NCBI GenBank assembly: GCA_007026445.1
Contig: VDMD01000009.1
Coordinates: 434,001-498,000, forward strand
DNA: 64,000 nt
Origin: Schizophyllum amplum
Taxonomy: Eukaryota; Basidiomycota; Agaricomycetes; Agaricales; Schizophyllaceae
Reading direction: 5' to 3'
The notes under the pieces are model-generated. The model saw only the letters and a list, made by a program, of their open reading frames with translations, was not told the DNA's origin and did not search any database. Of the stretch, positions 1-12,535 are shown in pieces (within the stretch, counting starts at the first letter, position 1; each line of letters starts with the position of its first letter). The position numbers and the translations under genes were made by a program.

Positions 1-747
1 AGTCCTTGAACGCGCGCCCAGTGGCAGACCGACCGACTCTCGCGGCTCTGACAGAGACCTCGCCCGCGATGCGTGGTGCGGAGTTTGGCGCGTTGGCGAA
101 CTGGCTGGCGAGTGGCTACGGATGCGTGGAAGCGCGCAAAGTGGAGCGCATCAGTGCGAGTTGGAGCTCACTCTCGATGTTTCTACCGCTCGTCCACGCT
201 TCGCGTCTAGCGTTGCGCGAGCTGCAGCTCTGTGCGCTCGTCGATCTTTCGCGTAAGTGTTCCTGCCATCCCCTGTCCTTCTCGTAGCTGACATTCTAAT
301 TTCTCTCCAGTATCCCCCTCGGGTAATCCGCCGATTGCGTTGGCCGACCTTCCCGCGCTCGAGGTGCTCGTCCTCGTGAACAACCAAGTCGATACGTACG
401 ATGCCGCCCCATGGCTCGCCGCCTTCCTCGACTCCCGTGCGGGGCCCACCGCCCTAGTCCGCATCGGCATGCGTCTCGTTCCACCGCGGCGCTGGCATCT
501 GGATCCCGAGGACCACGCGCCACTGAGCATGTACGACTACGCACCATGGACAGAGGTCGATCGCGTGCTTTCAGAGGGCGCGGCGGATTTTCCTGCACTG
601 AAGGAGCTGAACTTCGAGCTAGCAAATCCGATGGGGATGGACGTAGTGCGCGGGGTAAAGATGGATGCGGGTATGTTGCATAGCGCAATGGCGAAGATGA
701 GGGAGAAGGGGATTCTGAGAGTGTACGGTTCCGGTGTGAAAAGGTAG
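1..747 (+). CDS. LRR/F-box-like protein, 3' part only
   Basis: The gene enters from the left edge, so its start and any F-box lie outside the window. The open frame runs from base 3, is interrupted by a 58-bp intron at 253-310 (GTAAGT...CAG), and continues in phase to a TAG at 745-747. The reading has the leucine-spaced look of the C-terminal half of agaricomycete F-box/LRR proteins, for example LPALEVLVLVNN and FPALKELNFELANP, and ends in a basic tail (GSGVKR). It does not resemble the F-box/LRR array at 50.6-59.9 kb closely enough to be called a member. Such proteins usually act as SCF ubiquitin-ligase adaptors, but without the N-terminus that role is only inferred. Confidence 0.6.
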
Positions 748-1027
748 AAGGAAGTACGACCTTCTCAGGAAGACGATGAAGAAAGAATTGCAGCAATGTA
801 CAGATTTTACAGACAAGATCTAGATAGGGATTAGAGACAATTGTGCGAGCTGTAAGGATTTAGGTGCTTTTCGACGCCCGCATCTAAGTAGCACAGGCAG
901 TATGACTATTGTACAGGAGATTCGATTTCGACTTCGCGTAAAACGTTCAATGGCCGACGAATGATAACGACACACGGTCATGGAGAGCGGTGTATGGCGG
1001 GCGATGCAGAGGACAAGCCCGCGCCCA

Positions 1028-1300
1028 TCACGTCTGGCGCTTCGGCCCGCCGCCGCAGTTGCGGAACTGGCGGATGCAGATGGCGTCCTGCAGAGCGCGC
1101 TCGCTGGCGGTGTCGATGTCGAGGATCGAGGCGTTGGCGGGATTGACCAGGCTCTTGTGCATGCCGTGGCCGTTGCTGACCTGCTGGCCCATAAGGGTGG
1201 GCGTGCGGCCCTTGGGGTTTGTACCCATGAATGTCGGCGCTGCGAGGGTGGCAGGGCTCGCAGCGAGGACAAATAGGGTGAGGACAGACGTGAGTTGCAT
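1028..1300 (-). CDS. small secreted protein, 90 aa
   Basis: Single-exon frame starting at the ATG at 1300-1298. An upstream in-frame start at 1477 is rejected because the ATG at 1300 is immediately followed by a classical signal peptide (MQLTSVLTLFVLAASPATLA, residues 1-20) with an Ala-x-Ala type cleavage region. The mature part is about 70 residues, polar and Gly/Asn-rich. It carries only two cysteines, near the C-terminus (AICIRQFRNCGGG), which could form one disulfide. There is no CaaX ending, so it is not a pheromone precursor. I recognise no family. Small secreted proteins of this size are common in basidiomycete secretomes, and an effector or cell-wall role would be a guess. Confidence 0.5.
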   Translation of the reverse strand: MQLTSVLTLFVLAASPATLAAPTFMGTNPKGRTPTLMGQQVSNGHGMHKSLVNPANASILDIDTASERALQDAICIRQFRNCGGGPKRQT

Positions 1301-4300
1301 CGTCTGCACAAAGACCCGTTCATTAATGGCTTTCACAAAGTCGAATGATTGACGCACGATTTGCCAGATCAGAAGGGGCGCCGGGCGCCAAGGTTCAGGC
1401 CGTAGTTGTTGCGACTGATGGTCTTCTGCAAGGCGGGCATTAGGAACGGGGGATGGGGAAATCGGACGCCGACGCAACGCACCAAGGTGTGGTATGGGGC
1501 GGGAGAGACAGAAGGGAAGGGAAAATTGACAGTGTCTCTCGCAACCGAGACATCGGTCGGGTACTTATACCTCTTGACGCTCTGACCAAGGCAGCGAGGC
1601 CGTGTCCAGTCGCGCGGTCGCTCCGCCCGCTGTCAGCCTGCCACGGCGCCTTCCAGACAGTCTCACCGCGATCGACGATCCGCGCGCTGGCGAGCCTGCT
1701 CGTGCGCGCTGTGCCACTCGAAAGCCGAAATAATGCATCCGTGCCGCAGGCGTATTGACGTGAGCCGCGTCTTTCGTGATTGTCTCCGCAAACGAAGAGA
1801 GGGAAAATGGGAGGGGCGAAAAAAAACTCTGGAAAATTGCACGCCGAGGACAGGTGCATTTGGCGGTTGACTGCAATATTGCTGCTGGTGAAGAGGATAT
1901 GATTGACACGTAAAGAATTGCAGAGTAGGATCGACAGACGGGGCTGAGGGAGCAGGGCAGCAACAGGAGTGCGATAAATACGGGGTCGATTTGGGTCTGG
2001 ATATTTCAACTCGAATTGCAGGCGCTGGCAGGTGCCATTGCACGTGAGCCTCTCCAATATTCGCCACGCACCTCGGCCATTTGCCCACGACGTATCTTGC
2101 TCGCCTCGCCCTAGGCTTGATCCAGCCAGGTCGACCTCGGAAGCCAGTCAGCGCGGCAAAGCTCTTCCAGAAGCAAGACTGAGAAATGTATGGGGAGCGG
2201 AGCAGTTCGAAATCGTCAGGACTCGAAGGACGTCTTCGAAAATATATCTGGCGGCAGCTCTCAGGTGGCTTCGAGTGATTTGTCGAGTAGGAGCTTTGTG
2301 GATTGGTCACTCACCTCCATGGAATGCGCCTTAAACCACGTCAGACGATTCTAACCAAGTTCTGTCATTGTAAAGTCAGTTCCTGCATAGTCCGACTCCG
2401 GCGATACGAGGACGCAGCCTGTGGGAGTCACGATGAGTTGTCTGCCGTTAAGTGCCCTACCTACTTCCTCGCCCCTCTCTATGCGCGGGCTGTGATTGAA
2501 GTCTGCGCGTTCAAGTTCTGGCTCAAAGTCTTCGCGAGCAGCGAAGAAGCCCGATCGGCGGTGGTACCGGACCAAGTCAGGGTTCATGCGTGAGGACAGT
2601 CATTGGTATACTGTATGTGGGTGAGAATGAGTGACGGAAGACCGACGGCCAGGAGAAAGCTGCGTGTAAGTATGATCGGCGAAGTGCGAGTGCAAGCGGA
2701 GGCCTTAGAAACAGCAGAAGCAACACGGGGGTCCAAGAGATGAGAGAACGCAGATCAGCCATCTGAGAAAGGTTCCACCTGGGAGCGAACTCTGACTTGG
2801 CTATATTCTCTTCAGACGAGAGTCAGATCATCACCGAAGAGCAGTGCAAGGCGATGGACGCCTTCGTCGCGCGATCTAGCAAAGCATGTTGTGGTGTAGA
2901 TCCCTGGGCTCGTTCAGAGGGCAAATCACAAACAAAGTACCGTTTGCGGCCTCGCTTGGTGCTTGCGTACAGTGCGTTGGCAGCGTGTGCGATCCCGGGA
3001 ACGAACGACTGCTTGGGGAGGGTCGGGAACCTAGGACTTACCCTCTGGCCGCCGTCAAGTCGAACAGCGTGCCTGCGTCGTACCCCCTCATCGATAACAT
3101 GTATAGCGGCGTGCGCTCCCGTCGTACGCGCACATTTTGCGCCTGACCTCCCTGGGACCCGTTGTACCCCGCTCTTTCCAAAACGCCCCAAATCGGTCAT
3201 GAGTGTGAGAACGTCGAGCAACGAGGATCAGAGGATGAAGAGACAGAGTCGAGCATTGCTTCGTGAGTAGCAGTCGGGTGGTAGAAAAGCAAGAGTATAA
3301 GGTACTGAACGCGGGGCACATGAGCAGAAGGGAAATGAATGGCAGGTGAGCGATTCTCACCATCGTGAGAATGAGGGCACGTGATGTCACGTGCTGGAAA
3401 GTTCGGCTTTTCCCATGCCGTTGTTCAGAACCTTTCCTTTCCCTATACTCAGCATAGTGTCAACCAGCCCACTGTTCATTCTTAGGCTGCCTATATGAAC
3501 ACTCATTCCATCAGCCGTGATATATGCACAAATATATCTGTAGACTCAGTCAAGTCGGGGAAGAGGATGTAAGTAGCAGTAGTCTGAGAAATGCGATTGA
3601 TGCCCGACGATTCGAAGTTCTTTCGTTAGTCTCACGGCCGAGCTTGATCATGAACATCCCTCGCTGGCCAACGCGACATACTCCGGGCATATATTCCTGC
3701 AAGGCTTCGCAAGGCGCTACCGGCGGTCGGGCTGGGTGTGTCTCCGGAGATGCATACACAGGCGTGAATTGGCAGCTGGACTTCGCGCGCCCCGTTTCGC
3801 AGATTATGGTAGCCTATCACAGGCTCAGTGCCACTTAGTGCAGACTTAGTGTCGCGAGCTCTCAGGCTTGCGACTCCGCCTGCAGGATGCGGACCCGACG
3901 CGCGCGCATTAGCAAGCGAGTAATATGGGCAGTGCGGAGTCGGCCAGGTTCATGTGGGTAAGTACGTTCGATCCTGTTGGGGAGTTACTTACGTGTTATC
4001 GACGGGGACCGGACGGGGGCCACTCCCTGAGGACGGATGATCGACATTTGCTGATCTCTGCTATCCAGTTGAGAGATTTGTACTAGTACGTCGCGATTGG
4101 TCCTCATCCTCGCAGCAGCGGCGACGTCAGCAGGCGCTCAGCACTTTTGACTCCGATGAGCCTCGGAGGCCCTCTTGGGAGCAGCGCTGGCAGGTCTCCC
4201 GCTCACCTGACGCGAATGTCGCCCCGCATCGTGGACGTCCACAGCCGCGTCCATCGCGTCGCGCCCTTCCCCACTTCCCATCAAGTGCCGCTCGTAACCG

Positions 4301-4613
4301 CGTCCATCGCACCGCATCTCTCCTCTCTTCGCGCAGCGCCAGCTATAGAAGGCATGACCGCGAAGGGTTTGAAACTCCAGCCACTCATGACCTGCGACGA
4401 ACCATCACGCGACCTCAGAAGAAGCCACGCCCACGACATGTCTTGTCCCTTTCGTGTTGCGCCCGGAGCTTGCAGCGGGGGCCACTCAAGCGCCTACTAA
4501 ACGTCAGCGGCACATCTCAGCATTCAACGTACACGAGGCACCGGAGGCTACAGTCCGGCAAGCGCGCTATATAACCCTGCATGCTTCAGCGGCCTTGATT
4601 CCGAGCAACGACC
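1301..4613. other. 3.3-kb stretch without a convincing gene
   Basis: Both strands contain many overlapping open frames of 60-215 codons, but none shows a recognisable domain, a consistent exon structure or a paralog in the window. A minus-strand 61-codon frame (2577-2762) opens with a hydrophobic, signal-like segment and is followed by another frame (2351-2587), but no splice pair joins them convincingly. The last 50 bases before 4614 hold the promoter of the P450 gene. Confidence 0.45.
4568..4574 (+). promoter_or_regulatory. TATA box of the P450 gene
   Basis: TATATAA lies 40 bp upstream of the ATG at 4614. This is close for a fungal TATA element and implies a very short 5' leader. Confidence 0.45.
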
Positions 4614-6544
4614 ATGTCGTCCACCTCCGTTTACGAATACGCAACCGACTGGCGCGTCCTGGCTGGTGTGCTCCCCATCTCGGTCGCCCTCTATCACTTG
4701 GTTCCATATGTGCTCGACGTGCACCGTCTGCGCGGGTACCCGGGCCCCGCTCTCGCCAAGTTTTCAGACCTTTGGCTAGGGATGGTTTCACGAGGGGGAC
4801 ATCGCTCCGAGACAGTGCACGAGCTGCACGAGAAGTACGGTGCGTAGACTGCAGTTGACCGCAGTGGCAACCGCTCATAGCCCCCTCAGGACCCTTCGTC
4901 CGAATTGCCCCCAACCACATCTCGATCGCCCACCCGGACGCCCTGCAAACGGTGTATGCACACGGAAACGGCGCGCTCAAGTCGGACTTCTACGATGCTT
5001 TCGTCGCCATTCATCGCGGGCTCTTCAACACGCGCGACCGCGCCGAACACACGCGCAAGCGCAAGATCGTCTCCCACATATTCTCCCAGAAGAGCGTCAA
5101 CGAGTTCGAGCCTCACGTCCGCACCTACGTCGGACAGCTTCTTGATCGCTGGGACGCCATGTACGACCAGGCTGTCAAAGGCGGTTCAGGCAGCGACGGC
5201 GAGAGCGGATGGACGGGTCGCGACGGTCGCCTTTGGCTTGACCTATTACCTTGTGAGTCTCACTTCCCCAGTCCCTCTGATCATTGCCCTTGTTCCCCGC
5301 ATTCTTGTTTTTGCTTCCGTAGCACTAATTCATACAAACAGGGACCAACTACCTTGCCTTCGATGTCATCGGCGACCTCGCATTTGGTGCACCGTTCGGC
5401 ATGATCGAAGCTGGTGCGGACGCCGCGCAGATCCCCAAGCGCCAGGATGAGGCGATGGGCAAGTACGGCGGCGACCATGACAGCATTGAGACCGCGAGCG
5501 TCCCTGCTGTCCGCATCCTCAACGGGCGCGGCGAGTTCTCCATGACGATGGGCTGCATCCCGCCGCGGTGGCGCCCCGTAATCAAGCGCGTTCTTCCCGA
5601 GTTCCGGCGCGGCGCTGCGGACGTACAGGCGCTCTCCGGCATCGCGATTATGGCTGTTGCGAAGCGCCTCGCTACGCCGACCGACCGGAACGACCTACTC
5701 AGCAAGCTGCAGGGCGCCCGCGATGAGCATGGCCGCCCGCTCGGCCCTAACGAACTCACCGCCGAGGCGCTCACCCTTCTCATCGCCGGCTCTGACACGA
5801 CCTCGAAGTGCGTAGTATGGTGTCACCTGCTTTTCAGACGACTGACTGCCACCCAGTTCGACGTGCGCTATCATCTACTACCTGGCGCGCAACCCCGCCT
5901 CTCAGATGCGTCTCCAGCGGGAGCTCGATGACGCGCTCGGCGCGGACAGCACCGAGAAGGTCACCTACGCCGAGCAGGTCAAGCGGCTGCCGTATCTCGA
6001 CGCTGTGATCAACGAAGCGCTCCGCCTGCACTCGACATCCGCGCTTGGTCTCCCCCGTCTGGTGCCCGAGGGCGGCATGACCGTTATGGGTCAGCACTTC
6101 CCCGCGGGGACGGTGCTCAGCGTGCCTAGCTACACGGTGCATCGCGACGAGGCAACCTGGGGCGAGGACGCGAACGATTTCAGGCCGGAGCGCTGGCTTG
6201 AGCGCGATCCGGTTGCGATGCAGCGGGCGTTCAACCCCTTCTCCTTGGGTCCTAGGTGCGTACTATTGGAGGCAAAGTGAATGCATGAGGCTGACACACA
6301 TCTTAGGGCGTGCGTTGGCAAGAACCTAGCATCGCTTGAGCTGCTGGTTATCATCTCATCCATCCTCCGTCGCTTCCACTTCGTGCTTGAGAATCCAGAT
6401 ATGGAGGTGCGTACAAGACATTGTTTGGCGATCAACACACGAATTAACGTGTATGATTTATAGCTTGATACCAGCGAGGGTTTCCTTCGCAAGCCGCTAG
6501 AGTGCAAGGTGGGCATCCGGCGCCGAGACGACGTGCTTCTGTGA
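4614..6544 (+). CDS. cytochrome P450, CYP53-like (benzoate 4-monooxygenase type)
   Basis: Six exons with introns at 4840-4889, 5253-5341, 5808-5856, 6256-6306 and 6407-6463 give 544 residues. The N-terminus has one hydrophobic ER anchor (about residues 14-36) followed by the proline hinge GYPGP. P450 landmarks are present in order: the I-helix LIAGSDTTS, the ExxR in NEALRLHS, the FRPERW region, and the heme loop FNPFSLGPRACVGKNL with the cysteine that ligates iron. The phrases FNTRDRAEHTRKRK and WTNYLAFDVIGDLAFGAPFG are characteristic of CYP53, which hydroxylates benzoate to 4-hydroxybenzoate and helps basidiomycetes detoxify plant and fungal aromatics. The intron at 5808 was placed so that the I-helix reads TTSNSTCAIIYYLARNP. 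The substrate is inferred from the family. Confidence 0.9.
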
Positions 6545-6839
6545 ACGACAAGAGTTAATCTTGTCGTGATGCATGTTGCTCTGTTATCTGTAATTCATCT
6601 CGCTTGTACATTAGGAGCTCCGATGCATCCTGCTTTCCGCGCAAGTTTATGAATCGCACCTTGTGAACTACCAGCGCACACGCTATGAGGATGATGACTG
6701 AGGTCCTCCTCTGCCGCCACCGTCATCGATGAAAGACGCGTCGGTCTAAGCGGCTCATTGAGTCACCCGCGCGATCATGTTCGCGCGCCTGCGCCTCCCC
6801 TTATTCTGTTCCCCCATCCTCACCAGAACCTATCGCACT

Positions 6840-8168
6840 ATGGCTGTTCCTACTCCTGTCTGCGTCGCCGTGATTGGCGTTGGTCTCGTCGGCTCCGAGT
6901 TCATCGCGCAGCTGCTCGGCCTCCCGCAGCCCTCCCCCTTCCGCCTCGTCTCCCTCACCTCGTCCTCGCGCACTCTATTTCGCGCGTCGGACCCCTTCGC
7001 GCCCGGCGCGGACTGGAAGGCTGCGCTCGCAGCGTCTCAGGATACCCCAGACCTATCCAAGCTCACGGAGCAGCTTGCGGGGCTCGTGTCGCCGCAGCAG
7101 AAGGTGGCGATCGTGGACAATACCTCATCAGAGGACGTCGCGGCGCGCTACCCCGTATGGTTGCAGAAGGGCATCAGCGTCATCACGCCGAACAAGAAGG
7201 CGTTTTCTGGAGACGTCGCGCTCTACGACGCGCTGATCGGCGGCGCAGCGGCGAGCGGGGCGAAGTGCCTGCACGAAGCTACAGTCGGTGCTGGGCTCCC
7301 CGTCATAGCCACATTGAAAGATCTCGTTGCGACGGGTGATAAGGTGCGCTGTACACATCCTCTCGCAGTAGCTTGAATACTTATTCCCATTACCTTCCTC
7401 TTCCAGATCCTCAAGATCGAGGGCGTCTTCTCGGGCACCATGAGCTACATCTTCACTGAGTTCTCCACAGGCGCCGCGGGCGGGCCTGCCTTCTCCGCCG
7501 TCGTGAAGGAGGCGCGCGAGAAGGGGTACACGGAGCCACACCCCGCGGATGACCTCAACGGCGCGGACGTCGCGCGCAAGCTCGCCATCCTCGCGCGCGT
7601 CGCCGCGCCCGCGCGGGGTGCCGTGCTCCCCAAACTCAACTCCTACGCGGACGTGGCGACACGGTCGCTCATTCCCGCGGCGCTGGAGGGCGTGAAGACG
7701 GGGGACGAATTTGTGGCGCGGCTGCCGGAGTTTGATGAGGAGTTTGGGAAGATGAGGGAGGAGGCGAATGCGGCGGGGGATGTGCTGAGATTTGTGGGGG
7801 TCGTGGATGCGGTGAAAGGGGAGGTGAAGGCGGGGCTGGAGAGGTGAGTGGGCTGTTTTTTTTGGCGGCGCGAGCGCAGGCATTCCGTTCCGTATTTTCG
7901 CCGAGAACATCGCTGGACTTGGCCTGTGCTTTACGGCTTGGCGAGCGGCGGACTGCGGACATTCGACACATCAAGTGAACCCAGCTGATATCTCATCTCC
8001 AGATACGCCAGCACCCACCCCTTCGCCACCGCGCTCGGGGGATCGGACAACATTATCATGTTCCATACCGAGCGGTACAGCCCGCGCCCCCTCATCGTGC
8101 AGGGAGCTGGTGCAGGCGCGGCGGTCACGGCTATGGGCGTGCTCGCAGATTTGCTGCGATTGGTATGA
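6840..8168 (+). CDS. HOM6: homoserine dehydrogenase
   Basis: Three exons (introns 7344-7406 and 7844-8002) encode 368 residues, close to the 359 of the yeast enzyme. It reduces aspartate semialdehyde to homoserine with NAD(P)H, the branch point toward threonine and methionine. Visible features are the N-terminal Rossmann motif [11 protein letters not shown], the TPNKKAFSG segment with the conserved lysine, the [12 protein letters not shown] substrate-binding region, and the C-terminal [20 protein letters not shown]. An in-frame ATG 63 bp upstream (6777) would add a basic, Ser/Thr/Arg-containing leader. I prefer 6840 because homologs begin here, but a mitochondrial form from 6777 is possible. 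The second intron (159 bp) is about three times the usual length in this window. Confidence 0.93.
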
Positions 8169-9644
8169 GCCTGTCGCTGTTTCGCACCTGTTGCGGTTGG
8201 TCTGAGCTGCGGAGACGGTCGTAGCGGCCATAAAAAAAGATGAAATGGAGAAACAGAGACGACGCTGTACATATGTACTACTACAAGCTGCTTGGATACA
8301 AGTGAGTACTCGTTACCTCTACGCGTGTATCTACTTAAGTCAGAGGTGGTGAGTGTTTCGAGAGGCGGCCTTCGGTGGCAGGAAGAGATGAAAGGGGTAT
8401 TTGGCAACAGTACGGAGTCTGGAAGGCTGGACAGAGAATCGAGACAAAACTAACATGCTTGATATTTGAGGAGGTAGCCGAGGCCACAGCTACTTTTAAA
8501 TTCGCTGTCTTTTGCGGTTTACGAATATTGATGTCACTAGCCCCAAAGACCTGCCCCTGGCAGGGGGTTCCAGCGGGGGGTCAGCCTCTTTCTGTGGTGA
8601 GCCTCTTCCTGCAGTGGGTCGCCGCGACCTTCGGCCGCGGCTCCGGGGGGTTCCCACGGCTTGCTGACTAATCAAACTATTGCTTGAAGCGTGGGAAAAA
8701 TGCGACGTAAATTACATTATAGATGTTCTCGTCGCACTCCCTCTTCGCGTCGTCGGACCCTGCCCCAACTCTCGTGTCTCTTGAAATCATTTCTTGAGCA
8801 GTGATATGCATTGCTCACCGCACAAGCTTGCGCCAAACTCGCACCAAGTTCCGCCATCACAGGGTACACAAGCACAGCGAATCGTCAGACGATCTAGTTG
8901 CCCTACATTACTTACGAAGACCACCGAAAGAGTTACGGACTCAGCACTCTCGAGCGTATAGCGCGTTTTGTCCAAGGAGGACCTGGACTTACTACGACTG
9001 GAGGAGCATTGCCTCGGGGAAAGTTCAAATACGAAGTGCGCGCCACCCGGCGAGAACGAACCTCCCCAGCACCCATGTGGCCCCGACAGAGATCCGCCCT
9101 ATCAATGTCGACCGCTCACATTCATGCGGGACACAACCAACTGTAGCGCGTGGCTCTGGGTCTTGGGGGCGGGCTCCAGATCCCTGGCCTGACAATCGCG
9201 GAGCCAGCCGTCGCCCATACTGTCCAAATGCGTCTCAATTGCCAGGTTCCAGGGGCGCCATTCGGTGATGCTGCGGTCGGCGTCCGGGCTTCCTCGTCGG
9301 AGCAGATCACGCGCGGGAAAAGAAGCGACAACGGGCGATATTCGCTGGCCTCTCGACACTCGAGTGCGCCCGCGAGAAACGTCTGCGACTGGTCTGCGAG
9401 GCGCCCTTCCCATCATGAGCATGAGCACTTGCGCGTCCCGACCGTTTCAGACGGCGGGCAGCCGCCCTCACACGACGCCCGCCGCATGGGCTGATGCAAC
9501 ATGTGCACGAGACTCTGCCTTCGATAACAGCTCCATGTGTGCGGATCAGACAGGTTTGCGGCCCCATATATATATGGCCGCCGCGCGCGAAGCAGCTTCC
9601 TTCTCCCCATCATCGCCCCCCGCGTATCAAGCAGCGATCCAGCG
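8169..9644. other. intergenic region without a recognised gene
   Basis: Open frames on both strands up to 183 codons show no domain and overlap each other in all frames. The segment near 8550-8650 is unusually G+C-rich and includes a short hairpin-like CCCCTGGCAGGGG. The right end holds the OPT promoter. Confidence 0.45.
9565..9577 (+). promoter_or_regulatory. TATA-like run upstream of the OPT gene
   Basis: An uninterrupted alternating AT run (CATATATATATGG) lies about 70 bp before the ATG at 9645, in otherwise GC-rich sequence. It is a plausible TATA element. Confidence 0.35.
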
Positions 9645-12279
9645 ATGGCCGCCGTCAGGGAGGACACGTTCGTCCCTACGCTTCCAGAGCAGTACAACGA
9701 GAAGGGCTCGTCGCGCAGCGACCTCGAGCAGTCCGATATCGAGCCGGTCAAGCTCGAGACGTTTGAGGACCAGGATGTGTGAGTACTGGTGCGGGGGACG
9801 TTCCTGCCGATGCTAACAAACGCATGTAGGACGCGACCCTTCCCAATCGACCCTAGCATGCCCGAGGAGACCCATCAGCTGACCTTCCGGTGCGTCGCTA
9901 TGTAGCACGATGTTGGGGTTTTCATTGACGCCGTTCGGCAGCGCGATCTTCGTTGGTTGCTGCCTCGGCGCCGTCGTTGGCGCGTCCAACATCTATCTCG
10001 GACTCAAGACAGGCTTCACGTTCGGGCCCCAGCTCTTCGGCGTGAGTAGTTCGCTCCAATGTAGCTGCCACTGACTCACACGATACCGGCAGTCCATTTT
10101 CGGTTTCGCCATTCTCAAGCCGTTGTCGAAGGCTTTGCCTGACTCGGGTCTCTTGGGCAAAATCTTCGGTGGTCCCTTCGGCCCCAAGGAGAACTGCACC
10201 GTCCAGAGTGCTGCCACAGCAGCCGGCGGTCTCGGTATACTGATGGTCAGCGCGATTCCCGCGATGTATCGCCTCAACCTGATGTCCGGTGAGTTACTGT
10301 CTCACTACAACTGTACGTCACCCGAGCTAACTATATGGGCCTTTAGAGAACCCTGCGGACGATTTTGGGAAGCTCATTGCGCTCGTCGCAGCGTGCGCAT
10401 TCTTCGGCGTGTTCTTTGTTATCCCTCTCCGTCGATACTATATCGTGAAGGAAAAGCTCACGTTCCCGACCCCCGCTGCCACGGTGCGTATTCATCTACG
10501 CAGTTTTGCATCGTGTTCTGACCAAATCCAGGCATACACGATCCGCTCGTTGCACAATGGCCCACAAGGCGCAGTTGCGGCGAAGAAGAAGTCGATCGCG
10601 CTGCTCGTCACGTTGTGCACTTGCTTTGTGTACAAGGTGTTGACTACGTACGCGCCGGGCATCATCTTCGACTGGCACATTGGTTGGACACTTTACCGCC
10701 TGGGCTTCACGAGCATCATTGCTCTCGACAACTACGGCTGGTGGATTGAGTGTAAGCAGATTCTATGGACACACATTGTCAAGGTCTTACATATAACCCA
10801 GTCACGCCCGCATTCTTTGGCGCCGGCCAGCTCAGTGGTATCAACGCGTCGTACAGCTTCCGTAAGTGTTGCATGCTTGCCATACGATCGTGACGCTCAA
10901 CCTAGTTCGTAGTCGGTGGTTTGATTCTGGCATGGGGTATTATTGCGCCCTCGCTTATCAGCACTGGGCGCGCTGTCGGTGTCGCTACGTCTGAGGAGTT
11001 CCCCCTCGTGTCCTACCAGGCGATGTCCTTCAAGGCGGCCGAACAGTATTCGGAGACTCCCTCGCCCCGCTACTGGCTCCTCTGGCCCGGCGTGCTCATG
11101 ATGATGGTCTACTCCTTTGCGGAGCTGTTCTGCTCGCTTGCGCCGGCCTTCTACAGGATGTGGCAGGGACGCAAGAGCATCAACTTGAGCCCCCGTGCGT
11201 GGATTCGCGACAGCAAGGAGCTCGACCCCGATGACGAGGACCAGACGCCGCTGAATGACCGCGTGCCCTTCCTCTGGTGGACTGTCGGCCTCGCGCTTAG
11301 CACGGTCATGTCGTGCGCCATCCTCGCGACACTCTTCCCCCTCAATGTTGGTGACGCCATCCTCGCACTCATCCTCGGCTTCGTCTTTTCCTTCATAGGT
11401 GTTCAGTGCTCCGGCCTGACAGACGTTAACCCCGTATCCACCGTCGCGAAGGCATCGCAGCTTGTCTTCGGCGGCATCGGCAAGGGCTACGGCCTCGCCA
11501 CCGAGTCCGGCCAGCTGTTCAACCTGACGGCCGGCACCATCGCCGCGGGCGCAGCCGCTCAGTCCTGCGACATGACGGGCGACTTGAAGACGGGCTACCT
11601 CTTGCGCGCGAAGCCCCGCAACCAGTTCATCGCGCAGCTCTGCGGCTCCGTGGTCGCCATCTTCCTCAGCGTCGGCCTTTTCGTGCTGTTCACGAAGGCA
11701 AGCCCGTGCATCCTCTATCCGCCGGAGGATGGGATATGCACGTACGCAGCGCCGAGCGTGAGCGCGTGGGCCGCCGTTGCGTTCGCTGTGTCGAGCCCGG
11801 TGCTGCCGATCCCGGCATCCAGCGGGTACACTGCCATTGCGTTCGCGATTCTCAGCGCGGTGCAGGTGGCCGTGAAGTACCTCTGGATTCCGCGCAAGTA
11901 CTGGCATTGGCTGCCGAACTGGAACGCCATCGGCCTGGGCTTCGTGGTCCCGCAGGCGTACTACGGGATCGCGATGTTTGCGGGCTCGACGTTCAACTGG
12001 TTCTGGAAGCGCAAGAACCCGGAGAGCTTTGACATGTACATGTTTGGTCAGTGGCATGCGGGGTTTCTTTGGATAATGTCGCTGATGATTGGGTAGCTAT
12101 CTCCGCCGGCTTGTTGGCTGGCGAGGGCCTTGGCGGTGTGTTCAATGCTCTGCTGGCCGTTGTTGGTGTTAGTGGTAGTGGTGCGTCACATTCGCCGTCT
12201 CGTTGTCCTTGCCTTAACCAGTTTGACAGATGGATACGGGACTGGGATTGGTTGCCCGGGCTTTGAGTACTGCGGCTGA
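9645..12279 (+). CDS. OPT-family oligopeptide transporter
   Basis: Ten exons (introns 9779-9829, 9890-9941, 10042-10092, 10289-10346, 10484-10531, 10752-10801, 10862-10912, 12047-12096, 12181-12229) encode 724 residues. The short acidic N-terminus is followed by many membrane segments. Family signatures include CCLGAVVGASNIYLGLKTGF in the first helices, FTPAFFGAGQLSGINASYSF, and GLTDVNPVSTVAKASQL with the NPVS motif. The C-terminus ends in a Gly-rich segment with Cys (GIGCPGFEYCG). The arrangement is closer to the YSL-like branch of OPT than to the yeast OPT1/2 branch. Such proteins import small peptides or metal-chelate and glutathione-type substrates by proton coupling at the plasma membrane. 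The actual substrate cannot be read from the sequence. At 10862-10912 the later of two possible acceptors was used because only it keeps the frame. Confidence 0.92.
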
Positions 12280-12535
12280 GTTTGCTCGCATGGGACGACG
12301 GTACCTCCTCATTTATTGTACGATAATGCTCATCTTTGGTGGATCCCATGTAATCAGGTGTAATCACGCGTATCTATTGGAGTGATTTCGGCAAGTACAG
12401 TGAGGCGATAATGCGTTTGCTTGATGATATTTGTTGATATGGACCAGTGACCACTGACCATTTACCTTACGTCCTGGTACGCTTCTCCCTCGCTTCGTCC
12501 TCTCCAACGTCGACCGCCCTCCATTTGTCCTGACC

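Noticed and set aside
1440..2310. Long minus-strand frames of 205 and 215 codons
   Set aside because: They overlap one another in different frames, are Arg/Ser/Pro-rich as expected of GC-rich noncoding DNA, and show no domain or splice structure.
2351..2762. Minus-strand pair of frames, the first with a signal-like start (LISWTPVLLLLFLRPPLALA)
   Set aside because: No canonical intron joins them, and neither part resembles a known protein. The hydrophobic start alone is weak support.
8537..8672. GC-rich stretch beginning CACTAG considered as a second transposon end
   Set aside because: No matching TAGTG terminus, target duplication or TTCACC array is nearby.
10897..12057. 386-codon minus-strand frame
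   Set aside because: It is the antisense shadow of the large OPT exon, rich in Arg/Glu/His as such shadows are. The plus strand is clearly coding.
4614..12279. Idea that the P450, homoserine dehydrogenase and OPT genes form a biosynthetic cluster
   Set aside because: They share a strand but belong to unrelated pathways. No synthase, dedicated regulator or resistance gene is present.
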